A program made the position numbers and the translations under genes. The notes beneath the pieces were generated by a model. That model made no database searches. It saw nothing but the letters and a program-made list of their open reading frames with translations, and had not been told where the DNA came from. Below are positions 44,471-53,713 of a stretch of DNA of 64,000 nt, in pieces. Origin of the DNA: Thermosynechococcus sp. HN-54 (GTDB lineage Bacteria; Cyanobacteriota; Cyanobacteriia; Thermosynechococcales; Thermosynechococcaceae); NCBI RefSeq assembly GCF_023650955.1, contig NZ_CP098039.1:496001-560000 (forward strand). Reading direction: 5' to 3'. Each line of letters opens with the position of its first letter. Within the stretch, counting starts at the first letter, position 1.

Positions 44471-45513
44471 GAATTGGTCAGAAAAATCTCTTGCCAAAGG
44501 GTGTCATAGGTCTTTTGGGTCGCCGTATCAAGGGGTAGTAATACCTCACTCTTGGCAAAGGCAGTGGGGTCAGCGAGGGGAATATAGCGCTGAAAGAGGG
44601 TGGCCGTTAAATCGCTCACGCGGGGCGAGAGAGCATCACTAAATTGACTGAGTTGCTCAGCCACCTCTGGCTGCCACCAGTAGTTCAACCAAGCCAAGGC
44701 TGGGGCATCGGGGTTTTGGCCACAGACCCACAAATCCACCCAAAGCGCTGTCCCACTGGCAGGGAAGACTGCTCCATAGGTCTGCGGATCCCGCTTCAGC
44801 AGCGGCAGTAGATCCGTTGACCAACCCACTGCCAATTGCGTACTCCCCAGCATCAGCGGTTGCAGGTAGGCATCGGAACTAAAGAAACGGCAACCTTGGC
44901 GCAGCCGAGACAATCGCTCCCGTAACTGCGGGTGGGTGGGTGGGGCATTGTAGGACAACCCCAAGGATTTTAGAGTTAAGCCAATCACTTCGCGGGGGGT
45001 ATTTAACAGGCTGTAGTGACCTTGAACAGCTGGATGCCATAGAACCTCCCAATCTGTAGGTTCCCAACCCAAATCGGCAAAGAACTCGCGGCGATAAATG
45101 AGGACTGTTGCTCCCCACCGATAGGGCAAACCCCACAAAGCATCCTCTTTGCTAATGAGTTGCAGTAATGGCTGCCACGGCTCAGCCCAGTCCAACTGGT
45201 TTTGAATCAGTCTTTTGGGAAGAGGGGCAATCTGTCGCTGAGCTACGGCCTGAGCTAGCCAAGCATCCCCCAAACTCAGGACGGCTGACCCAAGGTTTCC
45301 CGCAGCAAGGGTATCGGCTAACTCTTGGGGCGTTTCCCGCAGCCGCAGATGAATGCCCACACCCGCCTGTTGCCGAAATCGCTGAATCAGTTGAGGCGGT
45401 AAGGATTTTCGCAGCAGATGAACGGTTAGCCCGCCATTGGCACTTGCTTGACAACCACTAAGGGCGATCGCCCCAAGGGCAAACAACCCCTGACAAAATT
45501 GCCGCCGCTGCAT
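44467..45513 (-). CDS. Extracellular solute-binding lipoprotein (orphan)
   Basis: The 348-residue product begins [20 protein letters not shown] and a Cys: a twin-arginine-like RRQFC motif, a hydrophobic segment and the lipobox LSGC, so it is probably exported and lipid-anchored. The rest resembles PotD/iron-type periplasmic binding proteins (GSAVLSLGDAWLAQAVAQR, LWGLPYRWGATVLIYRREFF, YSLLNTPREVIGLTLKSLGL). No permease or ATPase gene lies near it, so its transport partner is elsewhere or absent. I prefer ATG 45513, whose A overlaps the pgi TAA stop (TAATG); a GTG at 45525 would add four residues. The substrate is not known; polyamines or iron are guesses. Confidence 0.8.
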   Translation of the reverse strand: MQRRQFCQGLFALGAIALSGCQASANGGLTVHLLRKSLPPQLIQRFRQQAGVGIHLRLRETPQELADTLAAGNLGSAVLSLGDAWLAQAVAQRQIAPLPKRLIQNQLDWAEPWQPLLQLISKEDALWGLPYRWGATVLIYRREFFADLGWEPTDWEVLWHPAVQGHYSLLNTPREVIGLTLKSLGLSYNAPPTHPQLRERLSRLRQGCRFFSSDAYLQPLMLGSTQLAVGWSTDLLPLLKRDPQTYGAVFPASGTALWVDLWVCGQNPDAPALAWLNYWWQPEVAEQLSQFSDALSPRVSDLTATLFQRYIPLADPTAFAKSEVLLPLDTATQKTYDTLWQEIFLTNS

Positions 45514-47102
45514 TAGCGTTGCCACCGAAACTGCAATTGACTCGGTTGCGCCGGATCCCCCAGTTGCTCAATGCCGCGATCGTTGGCCACAAGATGCCGC
45601 AGGATCAGGTAAATCCGCTCCAGTTGATCGGGAGCATTGACTGCACTGGCGATCGCCTGCAAGTCAAGGGGTTCGTCACTTTGCTCTAAGACTTTAACAA
45701 TCTGCCGTTGCAACGCCAAATTCGCCGCTGCTGCTTTCTTGCCAGCTTCCACCCCCGGCTGATGGTAGGCATTGATATTCACCAAGAAGCCATAGAGACC
45801 CACTGCTCGCTCGTAAAGGGCAATCAGGGCACCCACCGTTTTGGGTGTCACCTCTGGAATGGTGACCGTCAAAGAGGGGCGATTCTTTTCATAGAGAGCT
45901 TGGCGCGTGCCAAGAAGCAGACCACTGAGGTAGTCCCCCGATGTAATTCCCGGCTCCACATCCATACTTGGCTCTTGGCCATCCCGCAGCACTTCAATAA
46001 ACGTGACAAAGAAATTGGGCAAGCCATCGCGCAACTGCTGCACATAGGCGTGCTGATCCGTTGTTCCCTTGTTGCCATAAACGGCAATTCCTTGGTGGAC
46101 AATGTTGCCGTCGAGGTCTTTTTCTTTGCCCAAGGACTCCATCACCAACTGCTGCAAATAGCGGCTAAACAGCAGCAGACTGTCTTTGTAGGGCAGGACA
46201 ACCATATCTTTTTCACCCCGACCATTGCCCGCATGGTGCCAAGCCAAGGCGAGTAGGGCAGCGGGATTTTGGCGAATCTTCGGCGCACGGGTCGCCTGAT
46301 CCATCAGCTTTGCGCCCGCGAGGAGGGCGTCAATGTCAATCCCTTGGAGGGCAGCCGGCAATAGACCCACCGTTGACAGTTCCGAGGTGCGCCCCCCTAC
46401 CCAGTCAAACATGGGGAAAATGGCGAGCCAACCGTTTGATTCTGCCACTTGGGCAAGGCCACTACCGGGCATAGTGATGGCGACGGCGTGATCAGCAAAG
46501 ACCAGACCAGCGCGTTGGAAGCGGGCTTGGGTCTCCAACATGCCATTGCGGGTTTCTGGTGTCCCTCCCGATTTGGAAATAACAATCACCAAAGTGGTGC
46601 GCAGGCGATCGCCCAATTCAGCAAAAACCCGCTCAAACCCGGCGGGGTCAGTGTTGTCCAAAAAATGAATGTTCAGGGGCGGATTCGCAGGTGCAAGGGC
46701 AGAGGCCACAAACTGCGGACCTAGGGCAGATCCTCCAATGCCAATGGAGAGAATCTCCGTAAAGCGCCCCCCTTGGGGTGGAGCAATGGCGCCGCTGTGG
46801 ACTTGCTGGCTAAACTGTTTGACTTGGGCAATGGCATCGCGGATTTCCGCGCCTAATTCTGGTGTCGGTGCCAAGTCCGGATTCCGCAGCCAGTAGTGCC
46901 CCACCATGCGGCCCTCATCGGGATTGGCGATCGCCCCCGCCTCCAATTCCTTCATTTGCTGAAAGGCGCGCCCAAAGGCTGGCTCTAGGCGCTGCACGAC
47001 CGCTGGGGTCAGCCCCATACGACTGACATCCACATAGAACTCCAATTCCGGGTGGTAGTACAACCAGTCTTGGTAATGCTGCCAAAGAGCCAAAGCATCC
47101 AT
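45513..47102 (-). CDS. pgi: Glucose-6-phosphate isomerase
   Basis: This enzyme interconverts glucose 6-phosphate and fructose 6-phosphate. The 529-residue product has the family signatures [56 protein letters not shown] and [20 protein letters not shown] with the catalytic Glu and His region. The ATG at 47102 is the first in frame. The final 50 residues ([20 protein letters not shown]) form a cyanobacterial C-terminal extension. The stop overlaps the ATG of the downstream solute-binding protein. It joins glycogen breakdown (malQ) to the sugar-phosphate pathways. Confidence 0.96.
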   Translation of the reverse strand: MDALALWQHYQDWLYYHPELEFYVDVSRMGLTPAVVQRLEPAFGRAFQQMKELEAGAIANPDEGRMVGHYWLRNPDLAPTPELGAEIRDAIAQVKQFSQQVHSGAIAPPQGGRFTEILSIGIGGSALGPQFVASALAPANPPLNIHFLDNTDPAGFERVFAELGDRLRTTLVIVISKSGGTPETRNGMLETQARFQRAGLVFADHAVAITMPGSGLAQVAESNGWLAIFPMFDWVGGRTSELSTVGLLPAALQGIDIDALLAGAKLMDQATRAPKIRQNPAALLALAWHHAGNGRGEKDMVVLPYKDSLLLFSRYLQQLVMESLGKEKDLDGNIVHQGIAVYGNKGTTDQHAYVQQLRDGLPNFFVTFIEVLRDGQEPSMDVEPGITSGDYLSGLLLGTRQALYEKNRPSLTVTIPEVTPKTVGALIALYERAVGLYGFLVNINAYHQPGVEAGKKAAAANLALQRQIVKVLEQSDEPLDLQAIASAVNAPDQLERIYLILRHLVANDRGIEQLGDPAQPSQLQFRWQR

Positions 47103-47185
47103 AAAAAATACTCTCGCGCTACGATCTCAGCGTACCTCAACAACTGTCCCTTACTGGGAACATCAGCTTTCCCTTAATAAACACC

Positions 47186-48007
47186 CTAGCTAGACTGCGC
47201 TTTCAAAAACGTGGCAAATTCCTCTAAGGCTGTCCGCAGGCGATCGCCCGCCACCTCAACGAAATCATTGTGATCGGCACCCTCGACCCAGAGGGCAAAT
47301 TTTGGCTCACGGGCAATGGCAAACAGGTGTTTTCCGTGGCTAAAGGGCACAATGCTATCGGCAGTACCGTGGAGAATCAAGACGGGTGCTTGGACATGGG
47401 GCAATTTATCCCGATTGATCAATCGATCAAAGGGAAAGAGGGGAAAGGGCACCACCACCCGAAAGATGGAGGTAAACGTACTTTCTAAAACCAAACCCGC
47501 AATCGCAACCTGTGTCGCCAGTTCCGTTGCTACCCCACCGCCAAGGGAACGGCCATAGAGAATCACCTGCTCTGGGGGTACTCGCAGTTCCTCTGTGAGA
47601 TAGGTATAGGCAGCCCGTGCATCTTCGTAGGCATGGCGCTCAGTGGGGGTACTCGAACTCAAGCCATAGCCGCGGTAATCGTAGGCAAGCACAGCAAAGC
47701 CCCACTGCCGTAACCTCTCTAGAAAGGGTTCCACCATGCCGAGGTCTTCACCATTGCCGTGGCTAAACAGCAGCGTAAAGTCCGCCTCTGGATTGGCGAC
47801 ATACCGCACCGCAAGGCGATCGCCCCAACCCACTGGAATCAGCCTGATCTCCTCAGAAAGGGAATAGGTGGGACGCGGTGGATGGAAGATGAGGGCATCG
47901 ACGCCAAAGCAGAGATAGACCGCAATGATCAGGTAAATCAGGAGTGCCGATCGCCCTAGGCGCAGCCAACTCCACTCCCCCAGTATCCAATCTTGCAGCC
48001 AACTCAT
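47186..48007 (-). CDS. Membrane-anchored alpha/beta hydrolase
   Basis: The 273-residue product has one N-terminal membrane helix ([22 protein letters not shown]) and an alpha/beta-hydrolase domain of the ABHD13/17 type: [15 protein letters not shown] (oxyanion HGN), the nucleophile Ser in [16 protein letters not shown], the Asp in [16 protein letters not shown] and the His in [12 protein letters not shown]. The full triad is present, so esterase, lipase or peptidase activity is expected. The ATG overlaps the ndhD1 TGA by four bases (ATGA), hence it is cotranscribed with ndhF1-ndhD1. The role is unknown; thylakoid membrane location is inference. Confidence 0.88.
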   Translation of the reverse strand: MSWLQDWILGEWSWLRLGRSALLIYLIIAVYLCFGVDALIFHPPRPTYSLSEEIRLIPVGWGDRLAVRYVANPEADFTLLFSHGNGEDLGMVEPFLERLRQWGFAVLAYDYRGYGLSSSTPTERHAYEDARAAYTYLTEELRVPPEQVILYGRSLGGGVATELATQVAIAGLVLESTFTSIFRVVVPFPLFPFDRLINRDKLPHVQAPVLILHGTADSIVPFSHGKHLFAIAREPKFALWVEGADHNDFVEVAGDRLRTALEEFATFLKAQSS

Positions 48008-49593
48008 TTAGAGGTAGAATTCAGGCTCGGTGCCACCAGCGGCAGTGTTCCTAGGGGTTGCTCCGTCCGTTGAGCCAGTGTCGGAATCACTTCCCGCACC
48101 CGCGCAATTACCTGACCCGTGGTTGCATCGTAAATTTGCGTCAGTAGCTTGGGATAGAGGCCAATACCAATAATCGGCACCAACAGGCAGGCAATGATAA
48201 ACACCTCACGGGGCTCGGCATCCACCAGGGCTTCATGCTCCACCAGTTCCTTGTTTTCGGGTCCATAGAAAATTTCCCGCAGCATTGAGAGCAGGTAAAT
48301 CGGCGTTAGGATCACCCCCACAGCCGCCAAAAAGACCACAATCACCCGGAAGGGCAGCGAATAGGCATCGCTAGTGGCAAAGCCAATAAAGACCATGAGT
48401 TCAGCCACAAAGCCACTCATCCCCGGCAGGGCAAGGGAGGCCAAGGAGCAGGCTGTAAACATGGCAAAAATTTTCTTCATTTTCTGGCCGACACCGCCCA
48501 TTTCCTCCAGAATCAGCGTGTGGGTACGGTCATAGGTGGCACCCACCAAGAAGAAGAGGCTCGCCCCAATCAAACCGTGGGAGACCATTTGTAGCACCGC
48601 TCCACTCATGCCCAAATTGGTAAACGAGGCAATCCCAATTAGCACAAAGCCCATGTGGGAAATCGAGGAGTAGGCAATTTTGCGCTTGAGATTGCGCTGC
48701 GCATAGGAGGTGAGTGCCGCATAGATGATATTCACGACCCCCAAAATCACTAGAACAGGCGCAAACTTGGCATGGGCTGCCGGCAGCATATCCACATTCA
48801 TGCGAATCAGGGCGTAGCCTCCCATCTTCAGGAGAATCCCCGCCAGCAGCATGTGCACTGGAGCTGTTGCTTCACCGTGGGCATCAGGCAACCACGTGTG
48901 CAGAGGCACAATCGGCAATTTGACCCCATAGGCAATCAAGAAGCCCGCATAGACCAGCAGTTGAAAACCAACGGCATAGTCCTTAGCCGCCAAGGTCTGC
49001 ATGTCAAAGCTAATCGTGTCACCATAGAAGGCCATCGCCAAGCCCGCCACCAAAATAAAGAGGGAGCTACCGGCGGTGTAGAGAATGAACTTGGTAGCGG
49101 CATATTGACGCTTGTGCCCCCCCCAAATCGCCAGTAGCAGGTAGACCGGAATCAGTTCCAATTCCCACGCAAGGAAGAACACCAGCATATCCTGCACGGC
49201 AAAAACGGCAATCTGGCCACCGTACATTGCCAGCATCAAAAAGTAAAATAGTCGTGGTTTCAGGGTCACTGGCCAAGCCGCTAAAATCGCCAAGGTTGTA
49301 ATAAAACCCGTGAGTAAAATCAGCGGCATCGAGAGGCCATCTGCCCCCACCGACCAGCGCAGGCCAATTTCCGGAATCCAGTCATAGCTTTCCCACAGTT
49401 GCATGCCGGGGGTGCTCAAGTCATAGAAATTAATAAAGGCATAGACAATGAACGCAAAATCAATCAACCCCACTGTGAGGGCATACCAGCGGATGGGGCG
49501 TCCTTTACCGTTGGGATCTGGAATGAAGGGAATCGCCAAGGAAGCCAGAATCGGGAACAGGATCATCGTTGTTAGCCAAGGAAACGTACTCAT
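48004..49593 (-). CDS. ndhD1: NAD(P)H-quinone oxidoreductase chain 4 (NdhD1)
   Basis: NdhD1 is an antiporter-like proton-pumping membrane subunit of NDH-1L, the respiratory and cyclic form. The 529-residue product has about 14 hydrophobic helices, with the key charged residues in [38 protein letters not shown] and [13 protein letters not shown]. The start is ATG 49593 ([15 protein letters not shown]); the open frame further upstream runs into the ndhF1 region. It follows ndhF1 by 49 bases. Pairing with ndhF1 identifies it as NdhD1 rather than the CO2-uptake forms NdhD3/D4. Confidence 0.95.
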   Translation of the reverse strand: MSTFPWLTTMILFPILASLAIPFIPDPNGKGRPIRWYALTVGLIDFAFIVYAFINFYDLSTPGMQLWESYDWIPEIGLRWSVGADGLSMPLILLTGFITTLAILAAWPVTLKPRLFYFLMLAMYGGQIAVFAVQDMLVFFLAWELELIPVYLLLAIWGGHKRQYAATKFILYTAGSSLFILVAGLAMAFYGDTISFDMQTLAAKDYAVGFQLLVYAGFLIAYGVKLPIVPLHTWLPDAHGEATAPVHMLLAGILLKMGGYALIRMNVDMLPAAHAKFAPVLVILGVVNIIYAALTSYAQRNLKRKIAYSSISHMGFVLIGIASFTNLGMSGAVLQMVSHGLIGASLFFLVGATYDRTHTLILEEMGGVGQKMKKIFAMFTACSLASLALPGMSGFVAELMVFIGFATSDAYSLPFRVIVVFLAAVGVILTPIYLLSMLREIFYGPENKELVEHEALVDAEPREVFIIACLLVPIIGIGLYPKLLTQIYDATTGQVIARVREVIPTLAQRTEQPLGTLPLVAPSLNSTSK

Positions 49594-49642
49594 GGCAGTC
49601 GTGTTTACTCCTCCAGCAGTTGGGAAAGAACCATGACCAGGG

Positions 49643-51613
49643 TTAGGCTTGCACCGAGAAGATGACAAATCCCAACACCGCCAGCAGCACAATTAGGGCG
49701 TAGAATTGGGCACGACCATTTTGGAAGTATTTCAGCCCTTCACCGGTGACCATCGTGACAAAGCCCGTGAGGTTGACCACCCCATCCACCACGTTGTAGT
49801 CCACTTCCAAGACCTGACGCGCTAGGCGACGACAGCCTTTGATGAAGACCACTTCATAGAGTTCATCGAAGTACCACTTATGCAGGGAGAACTGGTACAG
49901 CGGTTGAATCGCTTTGGCGATCGCCTGCGGACTGGGGGTGCCCTTGAGATACATCAAGGAGGCCACGGTGATGCCAATCAGGCCAATACCCACAGAGCTA
50001 CCGCCAAGGATGAGAAACTCCGTCAAATCCACCGCGTGCTCGGCGACCACCTCTTCGCCGGCGGCATGGATAAAGGCCTCAAAGAGATTGTTGAAGGGGG
50101 TGCCGACAAAGCCAATCAACGTCGAGGGAATCGCTAGCACCACCAAGGGCAGCGTCATTGTCCAAGGGGATTCATGGGGTTCAGCAGCGTGGTGAGCATC
50201 GTGGCCATGGTGTTCCTGTAATTCTGGGGGCACATTGCGGAACTTGCCCTCAAAGGTCATGAAGTACATGCGGAACATATAAAAGGCGGTTAAGCCAGCC
50301 GTGAGCCACGTCAGTAGCCACATCGCTGGGTTGGCATGAAAAACCGCGCCTAAAATCTCATCCTTTGACCAAAAGCCAGCAAAGGGCGGCACGCCAGAAA
50401 TGGCCAAGCACCCCACTAGAAACGTTGCCCCCGTAATGGGCATATACTTGCGCAGCCCCCCCATGTAGCGCATATCTTGAGCCAAGTCCGGGTTGTGGCC
50501 AACCACTGCTTCCATGCCATGGATCACAGAACCGGATCCCAGAAAGAGCATCGCCTTGAAGTAGGCATGGGTCATCAGGTGAAAAAGGCCAGCACTGTAG
50601 GCACCCACGCCCATCCCCATGACCATGTAGCCCAGTTGGGAAATGGTTGAATAGGCCAAGCTCTTTTTGATGTCGTTTTGGGTGATGGCAATGGTTGCCC
50701 CCATAAATGCCGTAAAGGCACCTGTCCAAGCAATGATCGTCATGACTTGGGGCAATTGCTCAAAGACAGGGAACATCCGCGCAATCAGGAAGACGCCAGC
50801 TGCCACCATGGTTGCCGCGTGAATCAGCGCAGAAATCGGTGTTGGACCCTCCATCGCATCCGGCAACCACACATGCAGGGGAAACTGGGCAGATTTGGCT
50901 ACAGGGCCGAGAAAGACCAAGATGGCGAGAATGGCGGCAAGACTAGGGGAAAGTAGCCCGGTATTGACCAATTCCGTCAGGCGATCGCCCATCCCCGCAA
51001 AATCAAATGTACCGGTGGCCCAAAAGAGACCCACCATCCCCAACAAAAGGCCAAAATCACCGACACGGTTGGTAACAAACGCCTTCTGTGCTGCTTCAGC
51101 TGCACTTTTGCGGTCATACCAGAAGCCAATCAGCAGGTAGGAACACATCCCCACCAATTCCCAAAAGATATACACCTGTACCAAGTTGGGACTGACGACC
51201 AACCCCAGCATCGAGGAGCCAAACAGGCTGAGATAGGCAAAAAAGCGAACATAGCCCGCATCATGAGCCATGTAGCCATCGCTGTAGAGCATGACTAAAA
51301 AGGCCACCGTTGTGACGATGACCAACATCAATGCCGCTAAGGGGTCAATCACGTATCCCATGGCAATGTGAAGATTGCCCGCCGCTGCCCATTCAATCAT
51401 TTGCGTATAGGGGGTGTGGCCTTGGACTTGACTCCAGAAGAGGCTCAGAGAATGCACCATAGCGATCGCCATCAACGCCATGATGAAAATGGCACTGGGT
51501 CGCCGCAGTTTCGAGGTGGTCTCTGAGAAGGCAATCAAGCCAAAGCCAACAATCAACGCTCCCAAGAGGGGTAAAACGGGAATCAGCCAAGCGTATTGAT
51601 ACAGGGGTTCCAT
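49643..51613 (-). CDS. ndhF1: NAD(P)H-quinone oxidoreductase chain 5 (NdhF1)
   Basis: NdhF1 is the distal antiporter-like subunit of NDH-1L with the long lateral helix. The 656-residue product starts [19 protein letters not shown] and has [60 protein letters not shown] and [20 protein letters not shown]. The loop [15 protein letters not shown] is His-rich. The start is ATG 51613. It is the first gene of the ndhF1-ndhD1-hydrolase operon. A strong HLR1-like repeat lies at 51737-51754 in the upstream gap. Confidence 0.96.
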   Translation of the reverse strand: MEPLYQYAWLIPVLPLLGALIVGFGLIAFSETTSKLRRPSAIFIMALMAIAMVHSLSLFWSQVQGHTPYTQMIEWAAAGNLHIAMGYVIDPLAALMLVIVTTVAFLVMLYSDGYMAHDAGYVRFFAYLSLFGSSMLGLVVSPNLVQVYIFWELVGMCSYLLIGFWYDRKSAAEAAQKAFVTNRVGDFGLLLGMVGLFWATGTFDFAGMGDRLTELVNTGLLSPSLAAILAILVFLGPVAKSAQFPLHVWLPDAMEGPTPISALIHAATMVAAGVFLIARMFPVFEQLPQVMTIIAWTGAFTAFMGATIAITQNDIKKSLAYSTISQLGYMVMGMGVGAYSAGLFHLMTHAYFKAMLFLGSGSVIHGMEAVVGHNPDLAQDMRYMGGLRKYMPITGATFLVGCLAISGVPPFAGFWSKDEILGAVFHANPAMWLLTWLTAGLTAFYMFRMYFMTFEGKFRNVPPELQEHHGHDAHHAAEPHESPWTMTLPLVVLAIPSTLIGFVGTPFNNLFEAFIHAAGEEVVAEHAVDLTEFLILGGSSVGIGLIGITVASLMYLKGTPSPQAIAKAIQPLYQFSLHKWYFDELYEVVFIKGCRRLARQVLEVDYNVVDGVVNLTGFVTMVTGEGLKYFQNGRAQFYALIVLLAVLGFVIFSVQA

Positions 51614-51736
51614 GCGTGCCACCTAACTTTCCATGAGAGCTGCCTGCCTAGAAAACCAAATAGGTATGAATCGCTAGTGTAGGCAAAACCCTCTACATTC
51701 TGCCATATCCCTTTTAGCAAGCGACGAGGGGTACCA

Positions 51737-51754
51737 GTTACAGAAAGTTAAAAA
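51737..51754. promoter_or_regulatory. HLR1-like direct repeat, ndhF1/SYLF divergent region
   Basis: GTTACAGA (51737-51744), two bases, GTTAAAAA (51747-51754). Against the HLR1 half-site (G/T)TTACA(T/A)(T/A) each copy has one mismatch, and the two-base spacer is the expected one. HLR1 binds the response regulator RpaB. Which of the two divergent promoters it would serve cannot be decided from sequence. Confidence 0.45.
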
Positions 51755-51867
51755 AACGGATTTTCTTTAGGTTTGCTGCCATCAACCAAGGCAGGATTGG
51801 TAAGGGAACAGGCAGACAAGGTTTACCAGTCTAGCAATACATTGATGCACAGATAGGAGGGAATGCG

Positions 51868-52587
51868 ATGGAATTGAGTTTTCCTATGGAACGATTACAC
51901 CGAACCGGCTCTGCAATTGTGGGGGCGATCGCCCTCATTTTCATCCCCCATCCCACCCTTGCCCAAACTGCCCCTGATGCTCGCCTAGTACAACGGGTCG
52001 AGAACGCCACATTTGTGCTTGGGGAGTTCACATTTAACAACAACAATCGCATTCCCCCTCGGATTGTCCAGCGTGCCCAAGGCATTGCCATCATTCCCAA
52101 CGTGGTTCAAGCAGGCTTTATTTTTGGGGGTCGGCGCGGCGCCGGTATTCTCCTTGTGCGCAACGAAAACAATGAATGGAGTAAGCCCGCCTTTATCACA
52201 ATGACCGGCGGGAGCTTTGGCCTGCAAATTGGTGCCCAATCTACGGATGTGGTGCTGGCCTTCATGGACAAATCCGTAGTCATGCGCAGCTTGGCGCAGT
52301 CGTTTCGCCTAGGGGGTAATGTCTCCGTTGCCGCAGGCCCGGTGGGTGGCGAAGTGGTCAGTCCCACAGATCCGAGTCCCCAAGTCTTTTCCTACACACG
52401 CAGTGCCGGTCTTTTTGCCGGGGTTGCCCTTGAGGGCGCCAATATTAGTTTTGACCGTAGTGCCAGTACCCGCTTCTATGGCCGGCCTAACCTGACGCCA
52501 ATGCAAATTTTCGAGAACTCGCCCCCCCTCCCTTCGCCTCCCGTCCTCAATGGTCTCTACAATGCCCTTGCCCGTGCGGCGCGCTAA
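51868..52587 (+). CDS. Secreted SYLF-domain (Ysc84-like) lipid-binding protein
   Basis: The 239-residue product has a signal peptide (about 1-32: basic start, hydrophobic GSAIVGAIALIFI, cleavage after PTLAQT). Then follows the SYLF/Ysc84 domain: ARLVQRVENATFVLGEF, PPRIVQRAQGIAIIPNVVQA, GFIFGGRRGAGILLVRNEN, SLAQSFRLGGNVSVAAGPVG and VFSYTRSAGLFAGVALEGAN. SYLF domains bind phosphoinositides in eukaryotes; bacterial members are periplasmic with unknown role. ATG at 51868 follows AGGAGGG; ATG 51886 is another possible start. It is divergent from ndhF1 and 61 bases before ybaB. Confidence 0.88.
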   Translation: MELSFPMERLHRTGSAIVGAIALIFIPHPTLAQTAPDARLVQRVENATFVLGEFTFNNNNRIPPRIVQRAQGIAIIPNVVQAGFIFGGRRGAGILLVRNENNEWSKPAFITMTGGSFGLQIGAQSTDVVLAFMDKSVVMRSLAQSFRLGGNVSVAAGPVGGEVVSPTDPSPQVFSYTRSAGLFAGVALEGANISFDRSASTRFYGRPNLTPMQIFENSPPLPSPPVLNGLYNALARAAR

Positions 52588-52648
52588 TCCCTTCTCAAGA
52601 CAGTGATAAGATAGCAGTCAATAGTCCGCACTGTATAGAAGGAACACT

Positions 52649-52996
52649 ATGGCACAGGGACAGGGTTTTGGCTTCGGTCTTGGCAAAATGAAGGAGCTGG
52701 CCGCAGCCATCCAAAAAGCGCAGCAAGTTCAAGAAGGCGCCAAGAAGCTGCAAGAAGACCTTGAAAAAATGGACATTGAGGGTCAAGCAGCAGGGGGTGC
52801 CGTCAAAGTGATTATGAGTGGTACTCAAGAACCCCGCCGCGTCGAAATCAGCCCAGATCTCCTGAGTGAAGGGGCTGAAGTGCTCTCTGATTTGGTGACA
52901 GCCGCCATGCGCGATGCCTACCAAAAATCCACCGCCACCATGCGGGAACGGATGGAAGAGTTAACGGGTGGCTTGAACGTTCCGGGTCTCGGTTAA
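52649..52996 (+). CDS. YbaB/EbfC nucleoid-associated protein
   Basis: This small DNA-binding protein of 115 residues fits the YbaB/EbfC family: [60 protein letters not shown] and [20 protein letters not shown]. These proteins are homodimers shaped like tweezers that bind DNA and affect expression. The gene usually follows dnaX-recR in proteobacteria; in cyanobacteria it stands alone, as here. The ATG at 52649 follows AAGGAACA. The next gene, a response regulator, begins 18 bases after its stop, so they are likely cotranscribed. Confidence 0.92.
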   Translation: MAQGQGFGFGLGKMKELAAAIQKAQQVQEGAKKLQEDLEKMDIEGQAAGGAVKVIMSGTQEPRRVEISPDLLSEGAEVLSDLVTAAMRDAYQKSTATMRERMEELTGGLNVPGLG

Positions 52997-53014
52997 TGCA
53001 CTTCCCCGCCCACC

Positions 53015-53644
53015 ATGGCACCCAAGCTGCGGCTCCTGATTGTTGAAGATGATCCAATGATGCAACTGGGGCTAGGACAAGCCCTAGGAGAGCAGTTTGC
53101 TGTGGTGGGTTATGCCGAGGATGGCTATGGTGCAATTGATTTGACACGGCAGTTGCAGCCGCAGGTGGTTATTATGGACATTGGCTTACCAAGGCTAGAC
53201 GGGATTGCTGCCACCCAACGACTGAAGCGAGAATTTCCTGACATTCATGTGGTGATGCTCACCTCACACCAATCAGCTCTTGAGGCCGTTGCTGCCCTTT
53301 CTAGTGGTGCCGATGCCTACTGTATCAAGGGGGAAACCGTTGAGCGATTAGTGATGGCGATCGCTGCTGCCCAGGAGGGAGCCACCTACCTCGATCCCCA
53401 GATTGCCCGCCATGTGATCCAGCACCTACATCCGCCCCAACCGACAATGGACTATCACCTGTCGCAGCGGGAACTGGATGTCCTGAAGCTGATGGTGGAA
53501 GGTTATAGTAACCCTGAAATTGCCAGTAAGCTGTTTTTAAGCCCAAACACCATCAAGACCCATGTGCGCGGTATTTTGAACAAGTTGGCGGTGGATGACC
53601 GTGTGCAGGCGGCAGTTGTTGCACTTCGTAACGGTTTAGTCTAG
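53015..53644 (+). CDS. NarL/FixJ-family response regulator
   Basis: This two-component regulator of 209 residues has a receiver domain (about 4-120) with the acidic pocket in IVEDDPMMQ, phospho-acceptor Asp55 in VVIMDIGLPRLDG, Thr/Ser in VVMLTSHQS and Lys in DAYCIKGE. A LuxR-type helix-turn-helix follows (LSQRELDVLKLMVEGYSNPE, then FLSPNTIKTHVRGILNKL). No sensor kinase lies nearby, so its partner is elsewhere. The ATG at 53015 is 18 bases after the ybaB stop. The next gene, an FHA-ABC transporter, starts 69 bases later on the same strand and could be its target or operon partner. Confidence 0.93.
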   Translation: MAPKLRLLIVEDDPMMQLGLGQALGEQFAVVGYAEDGYGAIDLTRQLQPQVVIMDIGLPRLDGIAATQRLKREFPDIHVVMLTSHQSALEAVAALSSGADAYCIKGETVERLVMAIAAAQEGATYLDPQIARHVIQHLHPPQPTMDYHLSQRELDVLKLMVEGYSNPEIASKLFLSPNTIKTHVRGILNKLAVDDRVQAAVVALRNGLV

Positions 53645-53713
53645 GCCTTCCACGAGACTCAAGGGCACTTGTTATCGTGAAGGGGAACCGTCGGTGTGTA
53701 GAGTCTGTGTCCC

